DNA of 64,000 bases, taken from Gammaproteobacteria bacterium (GTDB taxonomy: Bacteria; Pseudomonadota; Gammaproteobacteria; DSM-16500). Positions 8,801 through 17,775 of the stretch are shown piece after piece. A program made the translations under genes and the position numbers. The stretch lies in assembly GCA_013287745.1 (NCBI GenBank), contig JABDDF010000001.1, forward strand, positions 1-64,000, read 5' to 3'. The notes under the pieces were generated by a model. The model was not told where the DNA came from. It saw nothing but the letters and a program-made list of their open reading frames with translations, and did no database searches. The first letter of the stretch is position 1; each line of letters starts with the position of its first letter.

Positions 8801-10842
8801 CGCTAGCTACAATTATCAATGGTCTCAGTAGTTCAAACATTTTGTATAGTGTCGATTCTAGCAATAACTTGACGCTAACTGGCAGTGACGCTTTGATAAT
8901 CACTTCACCAACGACTTACACTTTTAACGGCGGCGTCTCAGGCGGCAGCATCTCAAATAGCGGCGGTTTGGTATTTAATAACAGCACTAATACAACGGTG
9001 AGTACGGCTATCAGTGGTGCAGGCAGTTTAACGCAAGCGGGCAGCGGTACTTTGATATTAGCTGCAAATAATACTTATGGTAACACGCTCATCAGCGGCG
9101 GCATTTTACAAATCGGTAATGGTGGTGCAACAGGATCACTCGGTACTGGAATTGTCACGAATAATTCCCAATTAGTATTCGATTTATCTAGTACGCTTAC
9201 TGTTAGCAATAATATTGGCGGCAGCGGCTCGCTCGCACAAAATGGCAGCGGTACCCTCACTTTATCTGGTACGAATAATTACAGTGGCGCAACGAGCATC
9301 AATGCAGGCACTCTAAAAGCTGGTGTCGTCAACGCTATTCCTAGCGGCAGCACTCTCATACTAGCTAATGTCGCGGGTGCCACTTTCAATCTCAATAATG
9401 TTGCAGATACGATTGCTTCCTTATCTGGCGGCGGCTCAACGGGCGGCAATGTGATACTAGGTTCAGGCAGCCTAACAGTAGGCGGCGATAATAGCAGTAC
9501 AACTTACGGTGGCGCCATAAGCGGTAATGGCAGCTTCACAAAAAATGGTACAGGTACGCTGACTTTAAGCGGTGCAAATAATATCAGCGGCGTGACTGCC
9601 ATCAACGCTGGCACTTTGCAAGTCGGCAATGGCGGAACAACAGGTTCTCTTGGCAGTGGCGGCGTGACAAATAATTCTCAATTAACTTTTGATTTATCTA
9701 GCGCAGCAACATTCAGTAATAGCATCGGTGGCAGTGGTGCAGTAACACAAAACGGTACTGGCACTCTCACTTTATCAGGTGCAAACAACTTCAGTGGCGG
9801 CATCAATATTAATTTAGGCAGTTTAATTGCAAGTAACGCTCAAGCCCTAGGCAGCACAACGGGCAGCACATCTGTCAACAATGGTACAAGCCTCACTATC
9901 AATGGTGTTAGCATCGCCAATGAATCAATCTCTCTCAATAACGCCACCTTAAATGGCAGCGGCGCAGCTTCACTCACAGGGCCTATCACACTAGGCAGTA
10001 ATACCAGTGATGTGATTAATTCGATAAGTGGTAATTTCACGATAAGCGGCGCTATTAATGGCGCTAGTGCTGCTAATGCTAGTCTCACTTTACAAGGTGC
10101 TGGCACCTTGACCTTGGCAAATAATATTGGCTCAGGCACGCCTCTCTCAACTGTCACTGCAAATACAGCTTTGACCTTGACTAACAATATTAGCATCACG
10201 GCAAATACCATCAGCATCAATAATGGCGTAAATGGCGCCTTTAATTTGACCTTAAATGCCGCTGCCTTCAATCTCGCTGGCACCTTATCCGTTGCCGACC
10301 TAATCATCGTTGGTAGTGGTAACAGTAATTCATTGAGTTATTCTTCTTTTGCAGACCCCATCACGATTACACTGACAGGTGGTTTAGATCCGACAAATTT
10401 ATATAGCGGTGTCACAACAGATGATAATTCCAATTCTACGATCACGAATTATTCTAATATCACTTCATTGATTGGTAATCCCAATTTAAATAATTCATTA
10501 ATACTCAGTGCTGCGCAATTAGCCACTGTACAGTTAAATAAAAATTCATCAACCTCGGGTACAGTTGGTGATCCCTTATCATTTACTAACTTTAGCGTCA
10601 TTGGTTTTGTGCCGCCAACACCGCCTGTACCACCAAGTCCTACACCGTTTATAGATGTTTCATCTGTCATACAACAACCACCATCAAATGCAAATAATAA
10701 CAACATCCTTCTCAGTGATTCATCGATAACACTGGATGTAGGCAGCAACATCACTGACCTCACACAGCAAATTGAATCACTTTACGATGTGCAATTAAGT
10801 AAAGTGAAAATAAATCCATTCTGCGGTCAAACAAATTATTAA
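5899..10842 (+). CDS. Filamentous haemagglutinin N-terminal domain (TpsA-like) adhesin with GLUG and autotransporter-associated beta-strand repeats
   Basis: TPS domain (NWQSFNINANQSTHFQQPAGGIALNRINPTNGVSQIYGRLSATGEIILINPAGVFFGPSAYVNVGGLIATTANM), GLUG-like repeats, many GTLTLSGANN(Y/F)SG repeats. Confidence 0.9.
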   Translation: MVVTKLLEKLKIYTSASCKGSLWLGAVFFIGTLYANPVLNNVAAGHVSIQQAPNSTTIHQTSQKAIINWQSFNINANQSTHFQQPAGGIALNRINPTNGVSQIYGRLSATGEIILINPAGVFFGPSAYVNVGGLIATTANMSNNNFLHNHFIFDQASSYPGASIINAGTLIAAQKGLIALVGDNVTNNGLIKADLGQIALASGSAFTISFAGNSMVNFAFTSHHSHSGSVTNNGALIANGGEILVTAQQTANVLDNVINLHGKVEAKSVYQDNGDIVISGDPHGGVVNITADINASGKGVGQQGGTVNITGYDILLNSGTHIDASGAAGGGTVNVGGNEHGQGVLPNANALVMEPGASINASAITKGNGGNVVLWSDNYTQAEGSILATGGSQGGNGGFVETSSHNILDAIGASVNTRAPNGTVGTWLLDPATVTISIGNDLNYTNTNNVFTPTANPVTVNTTTLDNDLASNNIIITTNGVSGGTGNITVANSIAWSSAFSLTLSAYDNITINAGATITNTGTGGLTLQANNSGAFDLGTGGVVTVPNNTTINVGGPVNIYYNPSSYTSPTTYVNAGAGAVTAFMLINNATDLGVIDTTPATWSSVLALSTNIDASSLSFSPISPFGGIFNGQGHSISNISINLPSNGNVGFFGIANASLIENLGLINATINGSFHVGVLVGFENGATITNTYASGTVNAPVNGEAGGLIGFLQSGNVSDSYASVAVVGHGFSGGFVGIESGGNISNSYSTGAVTGNGNGGFVGLFNAGSMSNNYSTGALIGTNNGGFSGTASSIACTACFWDTQTSGLGTSTTGTGETTANMMTQSTFTGAGWDFVSTWNSVSGSYPYLQAFYPSSGASPTPITVSSSANAAAANLVVNGSVIDTAYAGSNGFIYFLEGNNALTGINNSIPTTTNFLVYLNSGSTLGNVVASMPANGFGGSSPLLSITTNAVTVGASSGASTFSNSTLATIINGLSSSNILYSVDSSNNLTLTGSDALIITSPTTYTFNGGVSGGSISNSGGLVFNNSTNTTVSTAISGAGSLTQAGSGTLILAANNTYGNTLISGGILQIGNGGATGSLGTGIVTNNSQLVFDLSSTLTVSNNIGGSGSLAQNGSGTLTLSGTNNYSGATSINAGTLKAGVVNAIPSGSTLILANVAGATFNLNNVADTIASLSGGGSTGGNVILGSGSLTVGGDNSSTTYGGAISGNGSFTKNGTGTLTLSGANNISGVTAINAGTLQVGNGGTTGSLGSGGVTNNSQLTFDLSSAATFSNSIGGSGAVTQNGTGTLTLSGANNFSGGININLGSLIASNAQALGSTTGSTSVNNGTSLTINGVSIANESISLNNATLNGSGAASLTGPITLGSNTSDVINSISGNFTISGAINGASAANASLTLQGAGTLTLANNIGSGTPLSTVTANTALTLTNNISITANTISINNGVNGAFNLTLNAAAFNLAGTLSVADLIIVGSGNSNSLSYSSFADPITITLTGGLDPTNLYSGVTTDDNSNSTITNYSNITSLIGNPNLNNSLILSAAQLATVQLNKNSSTSGTVGDPLSFTNFSVIGFVPPTPPVPPSPTPFIDVSSVIQQPPSNANNNNILLSDSSITLDVGSNITDLTQQIESLYDVQLSKVKINPFCGQTNY

Positions 10843-10959
10843 AAAAGTCTTGCTGAATAGTAAAATAATCGGTATATATACTTCTATCCCCCAAAAAAAT
10901 TCCCTGTAACACCTCTTTTACATTTTAATTCCACACCAACTAATCATGGAGAGTTCCCA

Positions 10960-11361
10960 ATGCACTACACTAATCAAACTGGATTTTCACTCATTGAATT
11001 AATGGTCGTTGTTGCTATTATTGGCATTCTTGCAGCCGTTGCCATTCCTTCCTATCAAAATTATTCACAACGCGCACGATTTTCCGAAGTCATTAGCAGC
11101 ACAGAAATATTTAAAACAGCGGCCGCCCTCGCATTACAACAAGGCATTCCTGCAGCTGAAATCACAAATGGCAATGCAGGCATTCCTGCTGAACCTAAAA
11201 GCACAAAAAATCTTGATTCAATTAAAGTCACTAATGCTATTATTACTGCGATAGGCAGTGCACTCGTAAATAATGCAAGCTATATCTTAAAACCCAATGC
11301 TGATGGCAGTATTTGGACTATCAGTGGCTCATGTTTAAAGAGCGGCTTATGCAATGCTTAA
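10960..11361 (+). CDS. pilA: Type IV major pilin
   Basis: Class III signal [36 protein letters not shown]-terminal Cys pair [10 protein letters not shown]. Confidence 0.92.
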   Translation: MHYTNQTGFSLIELMVVVAIIGILAAVAIPSYQNYSQRARFSEVISSTEIFKTAAALALQQGIPAAEITNGNAGIPAEPKSTKNLDSIKVTNAIITAIGSALVNNASYILKPNADGSIWTISGSCLKSGLCNA

Positions 11362-12997
11362 ACTCGCAGTCAACACTTCACTATCTGCCTTGGCTGATCA
11401 TCTTGTCCGTGATGGTCTGTTAGATTTAACACAGGCCGGAAAATTATCAAAAAAAGCGCGTGAACTTAACATGCCCTTCATTTGCTATCTTGTAAAAAAT
11501 AGCCTGTTAAGTAGTGAAATTATTTTGCAATATTGTGCAGATAAATTTAGTTTACCTATTTTTGATTTAGCTCAACATCAGCCCCATGCTTCATATCGTG
11601 AATTAATTAAATCAGACTTAATTCATCGCTATCACTTTGTGCCGCTTTGTAAAACGAAACAAAGTTTAGATATTGCTATAGCAGATCCCAGTGATCATAC
11701 TACTCTAACTGCCATTGCCTTTCATACAAGCATGTCACTACGACCTTTTTTGGTTGCTGAAGATCAACTAGACCATTACATTCATGAACACTACTATCTT
11801 AACCAGCTTGAGTCACAATTAGAATCCACACTTTCCAAATTGCATTTTATTGAAGAAGCCGCACCGTCTGATATTCCAGAAGAAAATGATGAACCCATCA
11901 TTAAATTTGTCGATCAACTTTTGCAAGATGCCATTGAAAAAAGAAGCTCAGATATTCATCTTGAACCTGGCGAACAAGATTGCCGCATACGATTTCGTAT
12001 CGATGGCATGCTATCAGAAGTAACATCACTTCCCATGCAAATGGCTGCACGCGTCATCACACGATTAAAAATCATGGCGAATCTCAATATCGCTGAAAAA
12101 CGTTTGCCGCAAGATGGGCGCATCACCTTTTATCATCATCGAAAAATAAATATTCGTATTAATACTTGTCCAACCATCTTTGCTGAAAAAATTGTTTTAC
12201 GTATTTTAAACACGGATGTTAAACAGTTAACTATTGATGAACTCGGTTTGCTCGCCAAACAAAGGGAAATTTTACTCCATGCACTTAAGGCTCCTCAAGG
12301 TTTGATTTTAGTCACTGGCCCAACTGGCAGCGGTAAAACACTAACTCTTTATTCCGTCTTACAATACTTGAATCAAATTGAAAAAAATATTTCTAGCGTA
12401 GAAGATCCTGTCGAAATTGAATTGCCAGGCATTACTCAGGTGAGTATTAATCAGAAAATAGGCTTGGATTTTGCTGAAATTCTACGTGCCTTTTTACGTC
12501 AAGATCCCGATATTATTATGATAGGTGAAATTCGTGATAGAGAAACGGCGCAAATTGCTGTGCAAGCAGCTCAAACTGGACATTTAGTTTTATCAACCTT
12601 GCATAGCAAACAGGTTGCTGAAACTGTATCGAGATTACAATCGATTGGCGTCACTGATGATCAATTGACACATTCAGTATCACTGATTATTGCACAGCGT
12701 CTCGTACGCAAATTATGCGATCATTGCAAACTGGCGCACAAACTCGAATTAGCTTCTCAGCAAATTAATGCTTATCAAGCACAAGGCTGTCTTCAATGTT
12801 ATCAAGGTTATGCTGGCCGTACTGCTATTTTTGAATTACTTCCCATGAGTGAAGAGATCAAACAACAGATTTTGACTGGTCAAATTGATTTAGCACAAAA
12901 AGGCTATGATTCGCTGTGGCAAGCTGGTTTAGAAAAAGTTAAAGCTGGCATAACCAGCTATACAGAATTAATTCGCATGATTGGCGCATCTGAATGA
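11354..12997 (+). CDS. pilB: Type IV pilus assembly ATPase
   Basis: [12 protein letters not shown] Walker A, Asp/His boxes, CDHC...CLQC zinc motif; overlaps pilA. Confidence 0.95.
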   Translation: MLKLAVNTSLSALADHLVRDGLLDLTQAGKLSKKARELNMPFICYLVKNSLLSSEIILQYCADKFSLPIFDLAQHQPHASYRELIKSDLIHRYHFVPLCKTKQSLDIAIADPSDHTTLTAIAFHTSMSLRPFLVAEDQLDHYIHEHYYLNQLESQLESTLSKLHFIEEAAPSDIPEENDEPIIKFVDQLLQDAIEKRSSDIHLEPGEQDCRIRFRIDGMLSEVTSLPMQMAARVITRLKIMANLNIAEKRLPQDGRITFYHHRKINIRINTCPTIFAEKIVLRILNTDVKQLTIDELGLLAKQREILLHALKAPQGLILVTGPTGSGKTLTLYSVLQYLNQIEKNISSVEDPVEIELPGITQVSINQKIGLDFAEILRAFLRQDPDIIMIGEIRDRETAQIAVQAAQTGHLVLSTLHSKQVAETVSRLQSIGVTDDQLTHSVSLIIAQRLVRKLCDHCKLAHKLELASQQINAYQAQGCLQCYQGYAGRTAIFELLPMSEEIKQQILTGQIDLAQKGYDSLWQAGLEKVKAGITSYTELIRMIGASE

Positions 12998-14052
12998 AAA
13001 AAATATTGATGCTATTAAAAAGAAATCGCAAACTAACTCGAATTGATATTAATCATTTTCTACGTCAATTGGCTACACTGATGATGGCTGGCGTACCCAT
13101 ACTGAAAAGCTGCGATTTGTTAGAAAAAAGCCAGCATAAAATAGCTGCTCGTTCACTTATTCAGACAATTAAGCGAGAATTACTCAGCGGGAAAACTTTA
13201 TATGAAAGCTTGCCGCATCAGACCTTTGATGCATTAGCATCTCAATTAATTCGTATCGGCGAACACACAGGAAAATTAGATGAATTATTAATGACGCTTG
13301 CCGATTATCAAGAAAGACAATGGGCTTTTCGTCGAAAAATAAATCAAATCTTATTTTACCCTTGCATCATTCTCATTTTTTCATTTGTCGTTACTTTTAG
13401 TATGTTGATTTTTATTATTCCGCGTTTCGCTGATTTATTTCAGCATACAAAGGCAAAATTACCGCTCATCACCAAAATGATTTTTGCTTGCTCCACTTTA
13501 TTGAACCAACATCTTACTATCATCAGCCTCAGCGCCTTAATTATCATTGTTTTTCTTTGTTCCTCATTAGGCGCTCGTCTACGCAAAAAGAGCATGCTCA
13601 TGATAATGCAATTGCCCTTCATTCGACCCTATCTCAAAAAAATTATTTTAGCGCGTTTTGCGCGCAATCTTTCGATTACTTTCTCAGCTGGGCTCGCGTT
13701 AAATGAAGCATTGAAGTTAAGTGCTCATGCTCCCTATCAGGCAGAATTCACGCATAATATTGCCAAATTACATAATAAAATTAGCGCTGGTATTTCCCTA
13801 CACCATGCCATGGCAAGCCTGCCTTATTTTCCCATCCTGATGATCCAAATGATTAAAATTGGCGAAGAATCGGGCATGCTAGAGAGCATGTTAGATAAAA
13901 TTGCTGATTTCATTGAAGCAGAGATTGATCAATTGCTTCACCGATTTAGTCAATTACTAGAACCCTTGATTATGCTAATACTTGGTGCTTTAATCGGTGG
14001 ATTAGTCATAGGCCTTTACTTACCTCTTTTTAAATTAGGAAGCGCATTCTAA
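12994..14052 (+). CDS. pilC: Type IV pilus inner membrane platform protein
   Basis: T2SSF-domain duplication, FLRQLATLMMAGVPILKSCDLL; follows pilB with 4-nt overlap. Confidence 0.93.
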   Translation: MKKILMLLKRNRKLTRIDINHFLRQLATLMMAGVPILKSCDLLEKSQHKIAARSLIQTIKRELLSGKTLYESLPHQTFDALASQLIRIGEHTGKLDELLMTLADYQERQWAFRRKINQILFYPCIILIFSFVVTFSMLIFIIPRFADLFQHTKAKLPLITKMIFACSTLLNQHLTIISLSALIIIVFLCSSLGARLRKKSMLMIMQLPFIRPYLKKIILARFARNLSITFSAGLALNEALKLSAHAPYQAEFTHNIAKLHNKISAGISLHHAMASLPYFPILMIQMIKIGEESGMLESMLDKIADFIEAEIDQLLHRFSQLLEPLIMLILGALIGGLVIGLYLPLFKLGSAF

Positions 14053-14054
14053 GC

Positions 14055-14912
14055 ATGGACATTTTGAATTTTTTTGCAGTAAATCCAAATGTGTTCCTGG
14101 TCATCACGGCCTTAGTGTCCTTATTTATTGGCAGTTTTTTAAATGTAGTCATCTATCGCCTGCCGCGGATGATGCAGTTAAATTGGAGTGAAGAATGCCG
14201 CATTTATCTTGGTCTAAAACCACATGACGATGTTGAAAAACTCAATTTATGTCTACCCTTTTCTCATTGTCCTCATTGCAAAAAAATCATACGCCCCTGG
14301 CATAATATTCCCTTGCTCAGTTATTTTTTCTTACAGGGTAAATGCGCTTATTGTCATGCAGCGATTTCATCACGCTATCCCTTTGTAGAAGCGCTCACTG
14401 CCATCGTTTCAGTTTATATTGCTTGGCGCTTTGGTCTCACTTGGCAAATGCTAGCTGCCTTATTATTTTCATGGATTTGTATTTGCCTCATCTTTATTGA
14501 TTTGGATTATCAACTTTTACCCGATCATCTTACTTTATTACTACTCTGGCTTGGTTTATTTTTTAGCTTATTTAACCTATTTTGCAATGCGCATGAGGCC
14601 ATCATTGGTGCGATGGTAGGCTATGCCATCTTTGCCAGCGTACAACTTATCTTTGGTTGGTTTACCGGCAAAACCGGCATGGGTCAAGGTGATTACAAAT
14701 TTCTTGCTGGTTTGGGCGCCGTGCTGGGTTGGAAGATGCTGCCGCTCATCATTTTACTCGCCTCAGTTAGCGGCGTGATTGTTACTTTAACGCACATGAT
14801 CATTAAACGTAATTTCAAGAGTAGCCCTCTGCCATTTGGGCCCTATCTTGCCATGGGTGGATTTATTGCACTCGTTTGGGGAAATGAAATCCTGCGTTAT
14901 TATCTAAGGTAA
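14055..14912 (+). CDS. pilD: Prepilin peptidase
   Basis: CPHC...CAYC motif, FIDLDYQLLPD and GQGDYK active-site Asp motifs, polytopic. Confidence 0.95.
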   Translation: MDILNFFAVNPNVFLVITALVSLFIGSFLNVVIYRLPRMMQLNWSEECRIYLGLKPHDDVEKLNLCLPFSHCPHCKKIIRPWHNIPLLSYFFLQGKCAYCHAAISSRYPFVEALTAIVSVYIAWRFGLTWQMLAALLFSWICICLIFIDLDYQLLPDHLTLLLLWLGLFFSLFNLFCNAHEAIIGAMVGYAIFASVQLIFGWFTGKTGMGQGDYKFLAGLGAVLGWKMLPLIILLASVSGVIVTLTHMIIKRNFKSSPLPFGPYLAMGGFIALVWGNEILRYYLR

Positions 14913-14917
14913 AATTC

Positions 14918-15517
14918 ATGTTAGTGATCGGCTTAACAGGCGGCATTGGTTCTGGCAAAACAACAGTCGCCGACTTGTTTGCCAAGCTCGGTGTTCCTAT
15001 TATTGATGCAGACCAAGTTGCCCGTGATGTGACACAGCCAGGGCAAGCTGCTCTCGCTCTTATCGTCGAACATTTTAATCAAGCCCTATTATTAGCGGAT
15101 GGCACACTAAACCGCGCTGCCTTACGACAACTTATTTTTAAAGATGAGGCAGAACGTCATTGGCTGGAAAATTTATTGCATCCACTGATTCAAGAGGAAA
15201 TACTAAGACAATTAGACAAGCTCTCTGCACCCTATTGCATCGTCGTGATACCACTTTTATTTGAAACTGCTGTTAATTTCGATTCATTGATCGATCGAAT
15301 TTTGCTGGTCGATGCGGCTGAAACAAGGCAAATTGAACGTGTTAAAGCACGTGATCAACTCTCTTCTGCAGAAATCCAAGCTATCTTGAATTCACAAGTA
15401 GAGCGTGAATATCGATTGAAACACTGTGATGATGTCATCATCAATGATGGTGAATTGGGTGAGCTCATGCCGCAGGTTGAAAAGTTGCATGCCTATTATC
15501 TTGGGTTAATGGGTTAA
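14918..15517 (+). CDS. coaE: Dephospho-CoA kinase
   Basis: LTGGIGSGKTTVADLFAKLGVPIIDADQVARDV. Confidence 0.95.
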   Translation: MLVIGLTGGIGSGKTTVADLFAKLGVPIIDADQVARDVTQPGQAALALIVEHFNQALLLADGTLNRAALRQLIFKDEAERHWLENLLHPLIQEEILRQLDKLSAPYCIVVIPLLFETAVNFDSLIDRILLVDAAETRQIERVKARDQLSSAEIQAILNSQVEREYRLKHCDDVIINDGELGELMPQVEKLHAYYLGLMG

Positions 15518-15612
15518 AGTCCTCAATAAATACGTGTCCAATATCCAGTCAATCCATGCTATCATTATTCTCTGTGCCCCCAGATAATGCCCTATTTTGC
15601 TAGAAAAGATAT

Positions 15613-16386
15613 ATGATGAACGATAATACGATTATTTATGATCAACCATTAAACGAAATCATCCGCGTTTGCTTGCGGCTGGAACAATTATTCCATCAAA
15701 TTGATCATCAATTGCATGATACTTCTACGCTGGGCACACGCTATGTCATTCAATTGATCGCTGATACCTTGCATGTTTTAGATAGACCAGATTTAAAGTC
15801 CAAACTTGCCAAAGAATTGAGCTATCATTTAAGCAATTTATTGCGCTATGGCAATACCCCTGAGATCGACACAGAAAAACTAAATAATTTAACTCAGCAG
15901 CTAGAAACCCTGTCTCGCAGTTTGATTGATAGCAATGTTAAAATTGGTCATCGATTACGTGATATTGAACTTTTTAATACCTTACGCTTGCATCTTGCAA
16001 GTCCTGGCGGCGCCTGCGGCTTTGACGTTCCCCTATACTCCTATTGGCTGCAGCAACCTAGTGAAAAACGATTAGCGAGCATTAAAAATTGGCTCGAAGA
16101 TTTTGAGCAAATCAGAACAGCAACCGCCTTGGTACTTGATCTCGTCAGAAAGCACGCGAGAATCGAACAAAAAACTGCCGTGCATGGCTTCCATCAAGAA
16201 TTATTAGACCCTCAGTCACAATTACGTATGATACGAATCGGCATTGCCAAAGGCATTGCTGCCTATCCTGAAATTAGTATTGGGCGGCATTTTTTAAGTA
16301 TCCGCTACTTCACCCCAGACATTGAAAAACGCCCTGCACAATACACAGAAAATTTAGCTTTCTGGGTGGCCTATTGCAGCGCTTGA
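15613..16386 (+). CDS. zapD: Cell division protein ZapD
   Basis: IIYDQPLNEIIRVCLRLEQLF and FDVPLYSYWLQ; canonical coaE-zapD-yacG context. Confidence 0.92.
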   Translation: MMNDNTIIYDQPLNEIIRVCLRLEQLFHQIDHQLHDTSTLGTRYVIQLIADTLHVLDRPDLKSKLAKELSYHLSNLLRYGNTPEIDTEKLNNLTQQLETLSRSLIDSNVKIGHRLRDIELFNTLRLHLASPGGACGFDVPLYSYWLQQPSEKRLASIKNWLEDFEQIRTATALVLDLVRKHARIEQKTAVHGFHQELLDPQSQLRMIRIGIAKGIAAYPEISIGRHFLSIRYFTPDIEKRPAQYTENLAFWVAYCSA

Positions 16387-16398
16387 GATGACTACACG

Positions 16399-16587
16399 AT
16401 GACTATGAATAAAGATATAACTTGTCCACAATGCGGTAAAAAAGGAACCTGGACAACAGAAAACATCTTTCGTCCTTTTTGTTCTGAGCGCTGCAGACTC
16501 ATTGATTTGGGTGATTGGGCTAGCGAAAAGCATCAAATTCCGGGGAAACCGGTGGAGCCTGGTGAATGGCCGGAAGATGATGAGTAA
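16399..16587 (+). CDS. yacG: DNA gyrase inhibitor YacG
   Basis: CPQCGKKGTW...FCSERCRLIDLGDWASEKHQIPG zinc finger. Confidence 0.93.
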   Translation: MTMNKDITCPQCGKKGTWTTENIFRPFCSERCRLIDLGDWASEKHQIPGKPVEPGEWPEDDE

Positions 16588-16650
16588 ATTCACAGCCTCA
16601 CCCCCTGCGTTAATAGCTCAGTGGGCTGCTCTTCATGAACGTAACAGATC

Positions 16651-16721
16651 GTAAGCGTTCACGCCACGCTGTCATGCCAGCATGCTTTTAGCTGGCATGA
16701 CAGCGTGGCGTGAACGCTTAC
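16651..16721. terminator. Perfect 31-bp inverted repeat (9-nt loop) between convergent genes
   Basis: gtaagcgttcacgccacgctgtcatgccagc / gctggcatgacagcgtggcgtgaacgcttac. Confidence 0.6.
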
Positions 16722-16724
16722 CAA

Positions 16725-17744
16725 TTATAATCTAGGAATTTTACTCTGCTCAACTTCAGCACTTGCACCATCTTCACGAGCTCTTTTATTCCCCGATGCT
16801 GGATATAATGTTAAGCCAAGAGAATAAGTAGATGCTGGTGAAGCAGGTGCAGGCGAACTTTCCGTATTAGAATTATCCTCAACATCACCCTTAGCTTCCA
16901 CTTTAGATTCTTCTACGCTTGAAACATTATTTGTATTATTTTTTGTTTCTTCATCATCACGTTTCTGTCTTTTTTTAGCATAAGCAGGAAACTGAGTATT
17001 AAAGTCTTTCTCTTTTAAAAATACAACCTTTCTCGTCTCACCCTCATGGTGATAGAGTACTTTTGTGGGATCAGTTATAAAATCCAATTTCTTTTTTTCA
17101 CACCTCTCCATGGGTAATCCAGTAAACGGATTAATATAATGACGTGCACATATTGAATCCCAATAATACTCTCTACCCATGACCATTACTTTTTGAGTGT
17201 TTTGGGTATGAGAATTATAAAATGCATTTAAAGCCATTAGCTGTCTATTTCCATGATACCATTCACCATCCTTAAATTTTATTTGAGTGCCCACAGGGAC
17301 TTTCTCATAAGAATATTTTTTCTTCTTATGCAATATTTCCTTAATAGAATCCACGTAAATCCACCCATCTTTTCTATTTTTCGCAGGCTGCACTGTTATA
17401 CAATCGCCATCTTTGTTTGCTGCTTTCTTTTTCCGTTTTGATTGGATAATGCCAGTCTGAGGTAATTGTTGCTCAGGCTGCTGTGAAAATAGTGTCAATC
17501 CAGGATTTGTAGTCGAATCATAAGCAGAAGCGAAACCTGCAAAATCTATCTCGCCGCTAGAAACAAGCGGGTTAAACGCTAATTCAGCTACCGCTGAGAC
17601 AAAGTCATCTTGAAAAACAGGATCACTGAATGTTAAAAAATTCATTTCACTCGTATTGCATGGTGGCACTGCTTGACTAAGCAAAGGTTCGGTCGTCGGT
17701 CGAGTATTTTGAATATAAATCGGTTTCGGTGGCGCACTACGCAT
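16725..17744 (-). CDS. Hypothetical protein, basic clusters and low-complexity acidic C-terminus (possible secreted effector)
   Basis: Long ORF; QSKRKKKAANK and KKRQKRDDEE clusters, Glu/Ser/Asn-rich C-terminus ending KRAREDGASAEVEQSKIPRL. Confidence 0.7.
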   Translation of the reverse strand: MRSAPPKPIYIQNTRPTTEPLLSQAVPPCNTSEMNFLTFSDPVFQDDFVSAVAELAFNPLVSSGEIDFAGFASAYDSTTNPGLTLFSQQPEQQLPQTGIIQSKRKKKAANKDGDCITVQPAKNRKDGWIYVDSIKEILHKKKKYSYEKVPVGTQIKFKDGEWYHGNRQLMALNAFYNSHTQNTQKVMVMGREYYWDSICARHYINPFTGLPMERCEKKKLDFITDPTKVLYHHEGETRKVVFLKEKDFNTQFPAYAKKRQKRDDEETKNNTNNVSSVEESKVEAKGDVEDNSNTESSPAPASPASTYSLGLTLYPASGNKRAREDGASAEVEQSKIPRL

Positions 17745-17775
17745 GGTTTTCTCCTCGTTTTAATTAAAAATTCTC

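Noticed and set aside
6831-10763. Multiple minus-strand ORFs within the adhesin gene (6831-7031, 8220-8414, 8655-8903, 9075-9260, 9840-10307, 10449-10763)
   Set aside because: Antisense shadows of a low-complexity Ser/Thr/Asn/Gly-rich repeat gene; low-complexity translations, no motifs.
16354-16593. Minus-strand ORF 16354-16593
   Set aside because: Antisense to yacG, whose zinc-finger signature is unambiguous.
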